Under the pieces are notes generated by a model, which was not told the DNA's origin, did no database searches, and worked only from the letters and a program-made list of their open reading frames with translations. A stretch of DNA of 64,000 bases, from assembly GCA_035501935.1 (NCBI GenBank), contig DATJVC010000007.1, forward strand, positions 1 to 64,000, read 5' to 3'. The stretch comes from Gammaproteobacteria bacterium. GTDB taxonomy: Bacteria > Pseudomonadota > Gammaproteobacteria > JAJPIJ01. Numbering within the stretch: the stretch's first letter is position 1; the number at the start of each line of letters is the position of its first letter. Shown one piece after another: positions 36,899 to 46,265 of the stretch. The position numbers and the translations under genes are program-made.

Positions 36899-37666
36899 TC
36901 AAGTAGACGCAGGATTGATCCAGATCAGACTGGCCATGCGCCCGGTTTCGCCATCGCGGCGGAAAGAGAAAAACCGGTCATGTTCCGCATAAGTGCAGCA
37001 TGTTCCACCATAGATCCGTTTGACACCGCCTTGATTCAGGAGGACGCGGGCGATGGCGTATAAATCCGCGCGGTAATGGCCGACCCGCGACGCCGAAAAC
37101 GCCGCCGCCACCTCGGCACCGTAACCCGCAAACGCTTGCCTCACCTCTCCCCCCACTTCGTAATGGCGGGCGCTGATGGCGGGCCCGAGCCAGGCCAGGA
37201 GTTGATGTCGTGGCGAATGGAACCGCTTCAACCCCTGTTCGATGATGCCGGCGGCCAGCCCCCGCCAGCCGCAATGCAGCGCCGCAATCTCATTACCTTC
37301 TTCACTGCACAATAAAAGCGGGAGGCAGTCCGCGGTCAGTACCGCGCAGACGACGCTTGGCTTATCAGCATAGGCGCCATCGGCGTCGCGATCTTGATCC
37401 TTCCACGCGTCGATCACCGTTGTGCCATGATGCTGGTTGAGCCAGATCGGTTCATGCGCAAGTCGCAGCGACGCATGCAGCTTGAGGCGATTGCGAAGCA
37501 CATTATCGATGCAGTCGCCCACATGCGCCGCCAGATTGAAGCCGGCATAGGGCACCACGCTGTAGCCGCCCGCGCGCAGCGTGGTCAGCGCGCGCACTGA
37601 TGACACCGCCGGCCAGTTGGCCGTAATGCAGATGGACGGTGACAAAGCCGTGTTCATGCGGTTCAT
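36899..37666 (-). CDS. pgeF: Purine nucleoside phosphorylase / laccase-domain protein YfiH (PgeF)
   Basis: 255 residues. Conserved metal ligands of the family are visible: His in LNQHHGT, Cys in LTADCLPLLLC and His in ALHCGWRGLAAGI. A C-terminal GGTCCTYAEHDRFFSFRRDGETGR completes the fold. Characterised members act on purine nucleosides or correct peptidoglycan errors. ATG 37666 is one base after the rluD stop, so the two are coupled. A longer frame inside rluD is not used. The rluD-pgeF pair is also found in E. coli. Confidence 0.93.
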   Translation of the reverse strand: MNRMNTALSPSICITANWPAVSSVRALTTLRAGGYSVVPYAGFNLAAHVGDCIDNVLRNRLKLHASLRLAHEPIWLNQHHGTTVIDAWKDQDRDADGAYADKPSVVCAVLTADCLPLLLCSEEGNEIAALHCGWRGLAAGIIEQGLKRFHSPRHQLLAWLGPAISARHYEVGGEVRQAFAGYGAEVAAAFSASRVGHYRADLYAIARVLLNQGGVKRIYGGTCCTYAEHDRFFSFRRDGETGRMASLIWINPAST

Positions 37667-37667
37667 T

Positions 37668-38642
37668 TTATTTCGATGGGTGAGCGCGGAGTGACCGCAG
37701 CAACTCTCGCATGTCAGGGGGTGGCGGGGACTCCCACACCATGTGCCGGTCGTTCGCCGGGTGTCGCAGGGCCAGACGTACGGCGTGCAACGCCTGGCGT
37801 TTGAAACCACACAATGCGTCGATGAGATCGGCGTTCGCGCCCTTGGGGAAGCGCGGGCGGCCACCGTAGGTGGGATCGCCGACCAGAGGATGGCCGATGT
37901 GCGCCAGGTGCACGCGAATTTGATGGGTGCGTCCGGTCTCGAGTTTCAGGCGCAGGTGAGTGTGGGCGGCAAAGCGACGCAGCACGCGGTAATGCGTCAC
38001 CGCCTCCCGGCCGCCGCTGACGACGGCCATGTGCGTGCGGCGCCGGCGATGCCGGCCGAGCGGTTGATCAATGGTGCCGCCCGCAGTGAGCACGCCCTGC
38101 ACGACGGCCTCGTACTCGCGGGTGACCCGTCGCTTTTGCAATTGCCCGACCAGACTGGTGTGCGCGCGCGGCGAGCGCGCCACCACCAGCAGGCCGGAGG
38201 TATCCTTGTCCAGCCGGTGGACAATGCCGGCGCGGGGCAATTGCTTGAGTTCGGGGGCATGGTGGAGCAGGGCATTGGCCAGCGTGCCCGAGGGATTGCC
38301 GGCGCCCGGATGGACCACCAGTCCCGCGGGTTTGTCGATGACGATGATATCCTCGTCCTCGTAGACGATGGGCAGTGTGAATGCCTGCGCGTCCCAATCA
38401 GACTTCACCCGTGGTTCGACGCGCAAATGGACGCGGTCGCCGGCGCGTACGCGATCGCGCGGACGTGCCGGCGCGCCGTTCAACGATACGGCGCCGGCCT
38501 CGACGTGTTCCTTGAGCATCGTGCGTGAGAATTCGGGAAACATCAGCGCCAGAGCCTTGTCCAACCGCATACCCCCCAGCGCCGGGGGAATTCGCGTGGG
38601 CGGGGTGTTTGAATGCGTTGCCGTGGACTTGGGGCTCGCCAT
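37668..38642 (-). CDS. rluD: 23S rRNA pseudouridine synthase RluD
   Basis: 324 residues. An S4 RNA-binding domain at the N-terminus (LDKALALMFPEFSRTMLKEHVEAG) is followed by the RluA-type synthase core. The catalytic Asp lies in GIVHRLDKDTSGLLVVAR, and the LKLETGRTHQIRVHLAHIGHPLVGDPTYGG motif follows. It modifies 23S helix 69. ATG 38642 is used; a frame 90 codons longer runs antisense to bamD and is rejected. It is divergent from bamD, as in E. coli. Confidence 0.95.
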   Translation of the reverse strand: MASPKSTATHSNTPPTRIPPALGGMRLDKALALMFPEFSRTMLKEHVEAGAVSLNGAPARPRDRVRAGDRVHLRVEPRVKSDWDAQAFTLPIVYEDEDIIVIDKPAGLVVHPGAGNPSGTLANALLHHAPELKQLPRAGIVHRLDKDTSGLLVVARSPRAHTSLVGQLQKRRVTREYEAVVQGVLTAGGTIDQPLGRHRRRRTHMAVVSGGREAVTHYRVLRRFAAHTHLRLKLETGRTHQIRVHLAHIGHPLVGDPTYGGRPRFPKGANADLIDALCGFKRQALHAVRLALRHPANDRHMVWESPPPPDMRELLRSLRAHPSK

Positions 38643-38675
38643 ACAATGCGAGATGTTTATTGACGGAGTCTTAAA

Positions 38676-39470
38676 GTGCAAGTGCCACTGAAAATTCTCT
38701 CGCCGTTCGCCTTGCTGTTCGCCGTCCTGTTGCTGACGGCCTGCTCCATGTTTGGCGGCGAGAAAAAGGACGAGACGGAGGGCTGGAGCGAAGACCGGCT
38801 GTACAACGAGGCCAAGGGTCTGCTCGATTCCGGACAATACAAATCGGCGGCTGAGGATTACGAGAAATTGCAGACGCGTTATCCCTTCGGCCCGCACTCG
38901 CAGCAGGCCCAACTGGACATGGCCTATGCCTACTTCAAGGAGGATGAGTACGCTTCCGCCGTGGCGGCCTGCGATCGGTTCCTCAAACTATATCCCGGCA
39001 GCCCGGCGGTCGATTATGCCCATTATCTCAAAGGCCTGGCCAACTACAACCAGAACAAGGGGCTGCTCGAGCGTTTCCTGCCAACCGACACCGCCCAGCG
39101 GGATCAAGGCGCGGCGGTGGATTCCTTCAACGATTTCTCCGAATTACTGAAGAAATACCCGGACAGCAAATATTCCGAGGACGCACGCCAGCGCATGGTA
39201 CACCTGCGCGACCTGCTGGCAAGACAGGAGGTCAACATCGCCAACTACTACATGCGCCGCGGAGCATACGTCGCCGCTGCCAACCGGGCCCGCTACGTGG
39301 TGGAGAATTACCAGCAGACCACCTCCATGCCGGAAGCATTGACCATCATGGCCAAGGCCTACAAGGTGTTGCAGATGGATGATCTCTCCAACGATGCCCT
39401 GCGGGTGCTGGAATTGAACTTCCCCAATCATCCGGGCATCGAGGAAGTGCGCAACACTGTCGTCAGATAG
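38676..39470 (+). CDS. bamD: Outer membrane assembly lipoprotein BamD
   Basis: 264 residues starting with GTG. GGAG at 38665-38668, seven bases upstream, decides this start. The lipoprotein signal ends with LLLTACS (Cys23). TPR-like repeats follow (YNEAKGLLDSGQYKSAAEDYEKLQTRYPFGP; EYASAVAACDRFLKLYPGSP; YYMRRGAYVAAANRARYVV). It is the essential BAM partner of BamA; bamC is in the same window at 5-6.5 kb. It is convergent with nadE. Confidence 0.95.
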   Translation: MQVPLKILSPFALLFAVLLLTACSMFGGEKKDETEGWSEDRLYNEAKGLLDSGQYKSAAEDYEKLQTRYPFGPHSQQAQLDMAYAYFKEDEYASAVAACDRFLKLYPGSPAVDYAHYLKGLANYNQNKGLLERFLPTDTAQRDQGAAVDSFNDFSELLKKYPDSKYSEDARQRMVHLRDLLARQEVNIANYYMRRGAYVAAANRARYVVENYQQTTSMPEALTIMAKAYKVLQMDDLSNDALRVLELNFPNHPGIEEVRNTVVR

Positions 39471-39507
39471 CCGGCTGCCTAAAATCATTACGGAACCCGC
39501 CGCTTCC

Positions 39508-41187
39508 TTATAACGTTTTTTTGCAGCCTGGCGCTTCGCCTTCTTTGGGAAATTGCCGGGTGATCTCGCTGTAGGCGGAGGTGATGGGATAGCGGCGGTC
39601 GCGCCCGAAGGCGCGGCGCGAAATGCGCACGCCGGGCGCCGCCTGGCGGCGCTTGTATTCGTTGCGATCCACCATGCGGGTCACTTTTCTCACCATCTCG
39701 GCGTCGAAGCCGGCGGCGATGATTTGTTCCGGTGTTTCATCGTTTTCGATATAGCGCTCGAGGATGGGATCGAGCACGGCATACGGTGGCAGGCTGTCTT
39801 CGTCCTTTTGATTGGCGCGCAATTCCGCCGTCGGCGGCCGCTCGAAGACGCGCCGGGGAATGACCGCACCCAGGCCGTTGCGATAGGCGGCCAGCTTGTA
39901 CACCAGTGTTTTCGGCACGTCCTTGAGCGGCGCAAAACCGCCGGCCATGTCGCCGTAGAGGGTGGCGTAACCCACCGCCATCTCGCTCTTGTTTCCGGTG
40001 GTGAGTACGAGCCTGCCGGTCTTGTTGGACAGCGCCATCAGCAGCACGCCCCGGCAGCGGGCCTGGATGTTTTCCTCCGTCGCATCCGCCGGCATGGCGG
40101 CGAAGACCGGCGCCAGTGTCTCGGTGAAGGCGGTGAATGCCTGCTCGATGGACAGGAGATGGTATTTGATCTTCAGCGCCTCGGCTTCGGCGCGTGCGTC
40201 TTCGTTGCTCATGGCGGCCGTGTAACGCGATGGCATCATCACGGCCTCGACCTGATCCGCGCCCAGGGCGTCCACGGCGATGGCCAGTGTCAGCGCCGAA
40301 TCGATGCCGCCCGACAATCCCAGCACCGCGCCCTTGAAGCCGTTTTTGCGCGCATAATCGCGCACACCCAATATCAGCGCCTGATAAATGCTCTCCTCCG
40401 GTTCAAGGTGCGGGTGCCGCTCGCCACGCAGATCGATTTTGCCGCCGTTGGCTGAAAGTTCCACAACGTGCAGGCACTCGCGAAAGTCCGGCGCCCGGCT
40501 CACGACCGTGCCCACCGCATCAACCACTGTGGAGGCGCCATCGAAGACCAGTTCATCCTGGCCGCCGATCAAATTGAGATATACCACCGGCATGCCGCCC
40601 TCGCGTGCCGCGTCGCGGAGGATGGCCTCGCGGGTGTGCGCCTTGCCGATATGGTAGGGCGAGGCATTGATGTTCAGCATCAGGCGGGCGCCAGCGGCGC
40701 GCGCCTGCGCCACGGTGCCCGGCCGCCAGATGTCCTCGCAGATGCTGAGCGCGCAGGGCAGCCCCTTGAAATCGAACACCGCTGCATTGCGACCGGGACT
40801 GAAATAACGCTTTTCATCGAACACGCTGTAATTGGGCAGATGCTGCTTGCGGTAGCGCGCGAGCACCCGTCCGTCGCGCAACGCGGTGCAGCCGTTGTAG
40901 ATGTCCGCGCCATCTTTTTCCGGATAGCCGACGACCAGTGTGATGCCCTTGACCTCGCGCTGAATGAGCGCCATGGCTGCCGCCACCTGCTGATGCAGGC
41001 CCGGGCGCAGCAACAGGTCCTCCGGAGGATAGCTGGTCAGCGCGAGTTCGGGGAACAGGACGAGATCCGCCTTCAGTTCATCGCGCGCGATTCTGGCGCT
41101 GTCCATGACGCGGCGTGTATTGCCGCTGATGTCACCGACAACCAGGTTCAACTGGGCGAGTACGATGCGTAGCAATCCGGCGGTCAT
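39508..41187 (-). CDS. nadE: Glutamine-dependent NAD(+) synthetase
   Basis: 559 residues. The N-terminal CN-hydrolase (amidase) domain has the Glu in LVLFPELALTSYPP, the Lys in RKQHLPN and the Cys in ALSICEDIWRPG (about Cys150). The C-terminal NAD synthase has the P-loop LGLSGGIDSALTLAI (about 285-299) and NKSEMAVGYATLYGDMAGG. It makes NAD from deamido-NAD using glutamine. The fused form explains the lack of a need for free ammonia. It is transcribed alone. Confidence 0.96.
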   Translation of the reverse strand: MTAGLLRIVLAQLNLVVGDISGNTRRVMDSARIARDELKADLVLFPELALTSYPPEDLLLRPGLHQQVAAAMALIQREVKGITLVVGYPEKDGADIYNGCTALRDGRVLARYRKQHLPNYSVFDEKRYFSPGRNAAVFDFKGLPCALSICEDIWRPGTVAQARAAGARLMLNINASPYHIGKAHTREAILRDAAREGGMPVVYLNLIGGQDELVFDGASTVVDAVGTVVSRAPDFRECLHVVELSANGGKIDLRGERHPHLEPEESIYQALILGVRDYARKNGFKGAVLGLSGGIDSALTLAIAVDALGADQVEAVMMPSRYTAAMSNEDARAEAEALKIKYHLLSIEQAFTAFTETLAPVFAAMPADATEENIQARCRGVLLMALSNKTGRLVLTTGNKSEMAVGYATLYGDMAGGFAPLKDVPKTLVYKLAAYRNGLGAVIPRRVFERPPTAELRANQKDEDSLPPYAVLDPILERYIENDETPEQIIAAGFDAEMVRKVTRMVDRNEYKRRQAAPGVRISRRAFGRDRRYPITSAYSEITRQFPKEGEAPGCKKTL

Positions 41188-41322
41188 GATGTTATTTTAC
41201 AAGATAGCCGCCGCCGCGCGGGGGAGAAATACAGTCAAGCCAATGCGCGGTCATGATGGCCGGAGGGAATGGCTGTTTCCCGGCGTATTCGTCAATTTAC
41301 CCCCATGCCCCCCAATCGCTTG

Positions 41323-42213
41323 ATGACAGATATTTTCCGGGCGTTGATTGCTGGCGCATGCCTGGCGTCATTCATGGCGTCGGTAACGGCCCTGCAGGCG
41401 CGAGAGTTGTCGATGGAGGTGAAAAAAAAGATGGAGCCCGGCGTGGAGGCCGGACCGCAAACCCGCGGAAAGCGAAGACTGAAATCCGTGGTCGTCTCCA
41501 GCAGCGGTGCCGACGTCGAAATGGTGGATATCCCGGGTGGCAGTTTCCAGATGGGATGTTCGCCCGGCGACAACGATTGCAGAAGCAATGAACGACCGCG
41601 GCACATGGTCGCGATCAAACCGTTCAGGATGAGCAAATATCCGGTCACTTTCTCGCAATGGGATGCGTGCGTGATATCCCGCGGCTGCGGCCTCTATACA
41701 CCGTCCGACGCCGGATGGGGCCGTGATAATCGTCCGGTGATCAACGTGTCGTGGGATGACGCGCAACTGTTCATTGATTGGATGAATCGCGAGACCGGCA
41801 GACATTACCGGCTGCCGTCGGAGGCCGAGTGGGAGTACGCCGCGCGCGGCGGCGCGACCACCCGTTATTACTGGGGCAACGGCATCGGTTCGAACCGCGC
41901 CAACTGCGATCACTGCGGCAGCCGATGGGATAACAAGCGGACAGCGCCCGTTGATAGTTTCAGGCCCAATGCCTTTGGCCTGTTCGGCATGCTGGGCAAT
42001 ATCAAGCAGTGGACCGAGGACTGCTGGAACGACAATTACAAGGATGCGTCAGGCGATGGCTCGGCGCGCGCATCGGGAGATTGTGGAAGGCGCGTGGCGC
42101 GCAGCGGCCCCTGGAGTCTGCCGCCGGACTATCTGCGGGTTTCTTTCCGCAGTGGAGTGCTTACCGTCTTCCGCACGTTTACTTTGGGATTCCGCCTCGC
42201 CGAGGATCGATGA
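41323..42213 (+). CDS. Exported SUMF1/FGE-domain protein without the FGE cysteines
   Basis: About 296 residues. A signal peptide MTDIFRALIAGACLASFMASVTALQA is followed by a basic linker. The formylglycine-generating-enzyme-like domain follows from EMVDIPGGSFQMGC on, with PVINVSWDDAQLFIDWMN, RLPSEAEWEYAARGG, NAFGLFGMLGNIKQWTEDCW and FTLGFRLA. The active-site cysteine of true FGE near the C-terminus is not there (FRTFTLGFRLA), so it is likely a binding or structural member. Extra cysteines could form disulfides. In-frame starts at 41269 and 41305 are also open and none has a clear ribosome-binding site. Confidence 0.82.
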   Translation: MTDIFRALIAGACLASFMASVTALQARELSMEVKKKMEPGVEAGPQTRGKRRLKSVVVSSSGADVEMVDIPGGSFQMGCSPGDNDCRSNERPRHMVAIKPFRMSKYPVTFSQWDACVISRGCGLYTPSDAGWGRDNRPVINVSWDDAQLFIDWMNRETGRHYRLPSEAEWEYAARGGATTRYYWGNGIGSNRANCDHCGSRWDNKRTAPVDSFRPNAFGLFGMLGNIKQWTEDCWNDNYKDASGDGSARASGDCGRRVARSGPWSLPPDYLRVSFRSGVLTVFRTFTLGFRLAEDR

Positions 42214-42262
42214 TACTCCATACACGGGAATGGCGTGTCCGCATTACAGTTAATGAAGGCGT

Positions 42263-43138
42263 TCAGCGTTTCAGGCGCTTCGTGATGGTGGCGCCGAGTT
42301 CGGCGGGGGAGCGGACGGTGGCGACGCCGGACTTTTCCAATGCTGCGTACTTGCCGGCGGCGGTGCCCTTCCCGCCGGAGATGATGGCGCCGGCATGACC
42401 CATGCGCTTGCCGGGCGGCGCAGTGACGCCGGCGATGTAGGCCACCACCGGCTTGCGCACATGGGCGGCGATGAACGCCGCCGCCTCTTCCTCGGCGCTG
42501 CCGCCGATCTCGCCCACCATGATGATGCCCTCCGTCTGCGGGTCATTTTCAAACAGGGCCAGGCAGTCGACGAAGTTTGTACCGTTGATGGGATCGCCAC
42601 CGATGCCCACACAGGTGCTTTGACCGAGCCCGGCCTTGCTGGTCTGGGCAACCGCTTCGTAGGTCAACGTGCCGGAGCGGGAGACGATGCCGATGCAACC
42701 CGGTTTGTGGATGTGCCCCGGCATGATGCCCATCTTGCAGGCGCCGGGCGTGATCACGCCGGGACAGTTGGGGCCGACCAGCCGCGATTCCGGATAACGC
42801 GCGAGCGCGGTCCAGACCCTGACCATGTCGAGCACGGGGATGCCCTCGGTGATGCAGGCGATGACGCCGATGCCGGCGTCGGCGGCCTCGATGATCGCCT
42901 CTGCGGCATAGGCCGGGGGCACGAAGATCATGCTGCCGTTGGCGCCGGTCGCCGCAACCGCGTCGTGCACGGTGTTGAACACCGGACGATCCAGATGTCG
43001 ACTGCCGCCGCGGCCGGGCGTGACGCCCCCGACCAGATTGGTGCCGTACTCGATGGCCTGCTGGGAATGAAACGTGCCCTGCTGGCCGGTGAAGCCCTGG
43101 CACAGCACGCGCGTGTTCTTGTCAATCAGGATGCTCAT
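42263..43138 (-). CDS. sucD: Succinyl-CoA synthetase alpha subunit
   Basis: 291 residues. The CoA-binding Rossmann domain has [19 protein letters not shown] and GGVTPGRGG. The ligase domain has [14 protein letters not shown] and [13 protein letters not shown], with the phospho-His in [17 protein letters not shown] (about His247). It converts succinyl-CoA to succinate with substrate-level phosphorylation in the TCA cycle. It overlaps sucC by 4 bases (ATGA). Confidence 0.97.
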   Translation of the reverse strand: MSILIDKNTRVLCQGFTGQQGTFHSQQAIEYGTNLVGGVTPGRGGSRHLDRPVFNTVHDAVAATGANGSMIFVPPAYAAEAIIEAADAGIGVIACITEGIPVLDMVRVWTALARYPESRLVGPNCPGVITPGACKMGIMPGHIHKPGCIGIVSRSGTLTYEAVAQTSKAGLGQSTCVGIGGDPINGTNFVDCLALFENDPQTEGIIMVGEIGGSAEEEAAAFIAAHVRKPVVAYIAGVTAPPGKRMGHAGAIISGGKGTAAGKYAALEKSGVATVRSPAELGATITKRLKR

Positions 43139-44307
43139 GGGCGGGTTTCCTTGGCCGCAGCGACCACCTTGCGCGCCGCGTCATCCAGATCGGTGGCGGT
43201 GATGATGGCATAACCGCTTTTGGCCAGCAGGTCATAACCCGCCTCGACATTGGTACCCTCCAGCCGCGCCACCACCGGTACCTTCACGCCGACCTCCTTG
43301 ATGGCGCACAGGATACCCTCGGCGATTAGATCACAGCGCACGATGCCGCCGAATATATTGACCAGGATGGCGCGCACCTTGTCGTCACCGACGATGAGCT
43401 TGAAGGCCTCGGCCACCTTCTCCGGAGTCGTGCCGCCGCCGACGTCGAGAAAGTTGGCCGGCGCGCCGCCGTACAACTGAATGATGTCCATGGTCGCCAT
43501 TGCCAGACCCGCGCCGTTGACCATGCAGGCGATATTACCGCTCAAGGTGATGTAGTTGAGATCGAAACGGCGGGCATGATTTTCCTTGGGGTCTTCCTGG
43601 CTTTGATCGCGCCATTGCTCCAGCACTGGCTGGCGGTAGAGGGCGTTGTCATCGATGTTGATCTTGCCGTCCAACGCCTGCAGGTCGCCCTCCTTGGTCA
43701 CCACCAACGGATTAATCTCGACCAGGCTGGCATCTTTTTGCAGGAATAGTTTGTAGAGCGCGTGCAACAAGGCCGTCAATTGTTTGCCCTGCTTGTCATC
43801 AAGGCCGAGCGCCGCCGCCACGCGCCGGCATTGGTATCCCGCCAGTCCGATGGTGGGGTCGATGGAAAGCGAGAATATTTTTCCGGGGCTTTTGGCGGCG
43901 ACCTCCTCGATGTCCATGCCACCGGCGGGCGAAGCCACGACGGCGACGCGCTTGGCGGCGCGATCGACCAGCATGGCGAGATACAATTCGCGGGCAATCT
44001 CGGTGGTGGCCTCGATGAGCACACAGTGCACCGGCTGCCCCTTGGGCCCGGATTGCTTGGTGACGAGGCGCGTACCGATGAGATTATGGACGATGGATTC
44101 CAGTTGCTCGCGGCTGCCGGCGATGCGAACGCCGCCCGCCTTGCCGCGGCCGCCGGCGTGCACCTGGGCCTTGACGACCCAGCCGTGGCCCTTGACCGCG
44201 GAGGCCACGGTGAGCGCCTCGTGGATGCTGTACGCCGGCCGTCCGGCGGGGACGGGTATGCCGTAATCCGCGAACAACTGCTTGGCTTGGTATTCGTGCA
44301 GGTGCAT
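43135..44307 (-). CDS. sucC: Succinyl-CoA synthetase beta subunit
   Basis: 390 residues. It opens with [20 protein letters not shown] and carries the ATP-grasp fold ([47 protein letters not shown]) and the ligase part [50 protein letters not shown] lies 6-11 bases before ATG 44307. It forms the synthetase with SucD. The sucCD promoter region faces the pilSR operon and holds a 16-bp palindrome. Confidence 0.97.
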   Translation of the reverse strand: MHLHEYQAKQLFADYGIPVPAGRPAYSIHEALTVASAVKGHGWVVKAQVHAGGRGKAGGVRIAGSREQLESIVHNLIGTRLVTKQSGPKGQPVHCVLIEATTEIARELYLAMLVDRAAKRVAVVASPAGGMDIEEVAAKSPGKIFSLSIDPTIGLAGYQCRRVAAALGLDDKQGKQLTALLHALYKLFLQKDASLVEINPLVVTKEGDLQALDGKINIDDNALYRQPVLEQWRDQSQEDPKENHARRFDLNYITLSGNIACMVNGAGLAMATMDIIQLYGGAPANFLDVGGGTTPEKVAEAFKLIVGDDKVRAILVNIFGGIVRCDLIAEGILCAIKEVGVKVPVVARLEGTNVEAGYDLLAKSGYAIITATDLDDAARKVVAAAKETRP

Positions 44308-44355
44308 TCTGGCTCCCCGACCGCCGCGATTTTTATTTCCCAGCGTAAACCAGCA

Positions 44356-44371
44356 CTGGCGTTAACGCCAG
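44356..44371. promoter_or_regulatory. Perfect 16-bp palindrome between sucC and the pilSR operon
   Basis: CTGGCGTTAACGCCAG reads identically on both strands. It lies 48 bases upstream of sucC and 46 bases upstream of the PP0621-like gene. The position suggests an operator shared by the divergent units, but the binding protein is unknown and it could be a chance palindrome. Confidence 0.4.
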
Positions 44372-44417
44372 ACTGCGGCCCATAATCATCATAGCTGGTT
44401 TGGAGCAATTTGCCCTC

Positions 44418-44657
44418 ATGGTGCGTTTATATCTGCTTTTTTTGATGGTCGCCCTGCTTTATGCCGTGTTGCGGCTGGTCCTCCCCGCGCGGCGTCCACC
44501 TGCGGCGGCGCCTCCGTCCACGGCGGCCACGTCAAAATTGGTCAGTTGCGCCCATTGCGGGTTGCGCGTTCCGGAAGGGGAGGCGGTGCAACGCGGGGGG
44601 CAATATTATTGCGATCCATCGCATGCGCCGGACGGCCGCGGAGAATCATCGGCATGA
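44418..44657 (+). CDS. PP0621-family small membrane protein
   Basis: 79 residues. One membrane helix (LYLLFLMVALLYAVLRLVL) is followed by a Pro/Ala linker and a C-terminal zinc-ribbon-like segment CAHCGLRVPEGEAVQRGGQYYC. This matches small proteins annotated as PP0621 family, often next to pilS. ATG 44418 is preferred to the upstream TTG at 44400. Its stop overlaps pilS by ATGA, so the two are translated together. The function is unknown. Confidence 0.82.
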   Translation: MVRLYLLFLMVALLYAVLRLVLPARRPPAAAPPSTAATSKLVSCAHCGLRVPEGEAVQRGGQYYCDPSHAPDGRGESSA

Positions 44658-46252
44658 CCGTGGCCACTGTTTTTGGGAACAGGGCGGCGATCAACTGGCG
44701 GGCGCTGCGGTTTTTTAATTTCTACCGCCTGATCATCTCGGGTCTGTTCGTGGTTCTGGTGCTGACCAAAAATCTGCCCCCGCCCCTGGGCGCGGACAAC
44801 CTTCATGTATTTCGACTGCTGGCCTATGCGTATTTGCTGACGGCCATCGCCCTGCAGGTGCTTTTGGAGCGGCGGCTGGTGACCGAGGCGTTGCAGGTTC
44901 TGGCCGAAGTGCTGGCTGATGTGCTCTTTATCACCGGCATGATGTACGCCAGCGGTGGCGTCGCCAGCGGCTTTGGCATGCTGCTGGTTACCACCATAGC
45001 CGGCGGCAGCCTGCTATCACCCGGACGCATGGCTTTTTTTTATGCCGCCTGCGCCGCGCTGGCCGTTCTGGGCGAGGAAATCTATGCCTATACGGTGGAT
45101 CTTCGGGATATCAATTACACGCAGGCCGGCTTTCTGGGCGGCAGTTATTTTGTCACCGCGCTCATGGCCTACCTGCTGGCGCGCCGCATACGAGAGAGCG
45201 AGGCGCTGGCCGAGCAGCGCGGGCAGGACCTCGCCAACCTGGCGCGTTTGAACGAACACATCGTTCAACGCATGCAATCCGGGGTGCTGGTGCTGGACGT
45301 CAATGGTGGGGTACGGTTGAGCAACGACGCCGCCCGCCGGCTTCTCGGCCTGGAAAAGCATCCCGGCGATTGGACATTGAACGAATTGCCGTTCGAGTTG
45401 GTCTCGCGTTACCGACACTGGTGCGCCAATGGTGCAGTTGATGTCACGCCCTTGCGGGTGGAGACGAGCGGCATGGAGGTGATGTCCTCTTTTCTGGCCC
45501 TGGAGCAGGGCGGCGCGCTGGTATTTCTCGAGGATGCCGCGATGACGCGGCAGCGGGCGCAACAATTGAAGCTGGCCTCGCTGGGCCGGCTTACCGCAAG
45601 CATCGCGCATGAGATCCGCAATCCGCTGGGCGCGATCAGCCATGCCGCCCAGCTGTTGTCCGAACCGGAGGCCGCCGATGCGGAAAACCGTCAGCTGACC
45701 CGGATTATTCATGAACATTCACAGCGTGTGAACACCATCATTGAAAATGTGATGAGTCTGAGTCGTCGCGATACCACCGCGCCGGAACGGCTGCTGCTGC
45801 GCGACTGGCTGGATAAGTTTGTCACCGAACTCAACCTGCGTTACCAGCTGCCCAATGGCGCCGTTGCCGTCTCGCTCATTCCAGGCGACATGGTCGTGCG
45901 CGTGGACCCGAGCCAGTTGCATCAGATATTGTGGAATCTTTGCGAGAACGCGCTGCGCTACAGTCACGAACGGCTGCCACGTTTGGAACTGCGCGGCCAT
46001 CTGCACCCGCAGACCCGCCGTCCCTGCCTGGATGTCATCGATTACGGGCCGGGCGTACCTACTGCGGCGCGGGATCACATCTTCGAGCCATTTTTCACCA
46101 CCGAACATACCGGCACGGGCCTTGGATTGTACCTGGCCGCCGAATTGTGCGAGGCCAATCAGGCGGGGCTCACCTTGCACGCGAACGGCCCACAGGGCTG
46201 CTGTTTCCGCATACAATTTGCCCCGGTAGATCGACTTCGGCAGCTGGCATGA
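44654..46252 (+). CDS. pilS: Type IV pilus sensor histidine kinase PilS
   Basis: 532 residues. Six membrane helices occupy about the first 170 residues. A PAS-like region (about 200-310: QSGVLVLDVNGGVRLSNDAARRLLGLE) precedes the kinase core with H-box ASIAHEIRNPLGAISHAAQLL (His about 325), N-box LWNLCENALRYSHE, DYGPGVP and GTGLGLYLAAEL. It signals to PilR to switch on pilA. ATG 44654 overlaps the end of the PP0621 gene; pilR follows after 13 bases. Confidence 0.94.
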   Translation: MTVATVFGNRAAINWRALRFFNFYRLIISGLFVVLVLTKNLPPPLGADNLHVFRLLAYAYLLTAIALQVLLERRLVTEALQVLAEVLADVLFITGMMYASGGVASGFGMLLVTTIAGGSLLSPGRMAFFYAACAALAVLGEEIYAYTVDLRDINYTQAGFLGGSYFVTALMAYLLARRIRESEALAEQRGQDLANLARLNEHIVQRMQSGVLVLDVNGGVRLSNDAARRLLGLEKHPGDWTLNELPFELVSRYRHWCANGAVDVTPLRVETSGMEVMSSFLALEQGGALVFLEDAAMTRQRAQQLKLASLGRLTASIAHEIRNPLGAISHAAQLLSEPEAADAENRQLTRIIHEHSQRVNTIIENVMSLSRRDTTAPERLLLRDWLDKFVTELNLRYQLPNGAVAVSLIPGDMVVRVDPSQLHQILWNLCENALRYSHERLPRLELRGHLHPQTRRPCLDVIDYGPGVPTAARDHIFEPFFTTEHTGTGLGLYLAAELCEANQAGLTLHANGPQGCCFRIQFAPVDRLRQLA

Positions 46253-46265
46253 TTGACCGTAGCCC

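Noticed and set aside
38643-38912. N-terminal extension of rluD
   Set aside because: It runs antisense to bamD, which is a clear lipoprotein gene; the S4 domain begins soon after ATG 38642.
41323-42213. A genuine formylglycine-generating enzyme
   Set aside because: The conserved C-terminal cysteine region is absent and no sulfatase gene is nearby.
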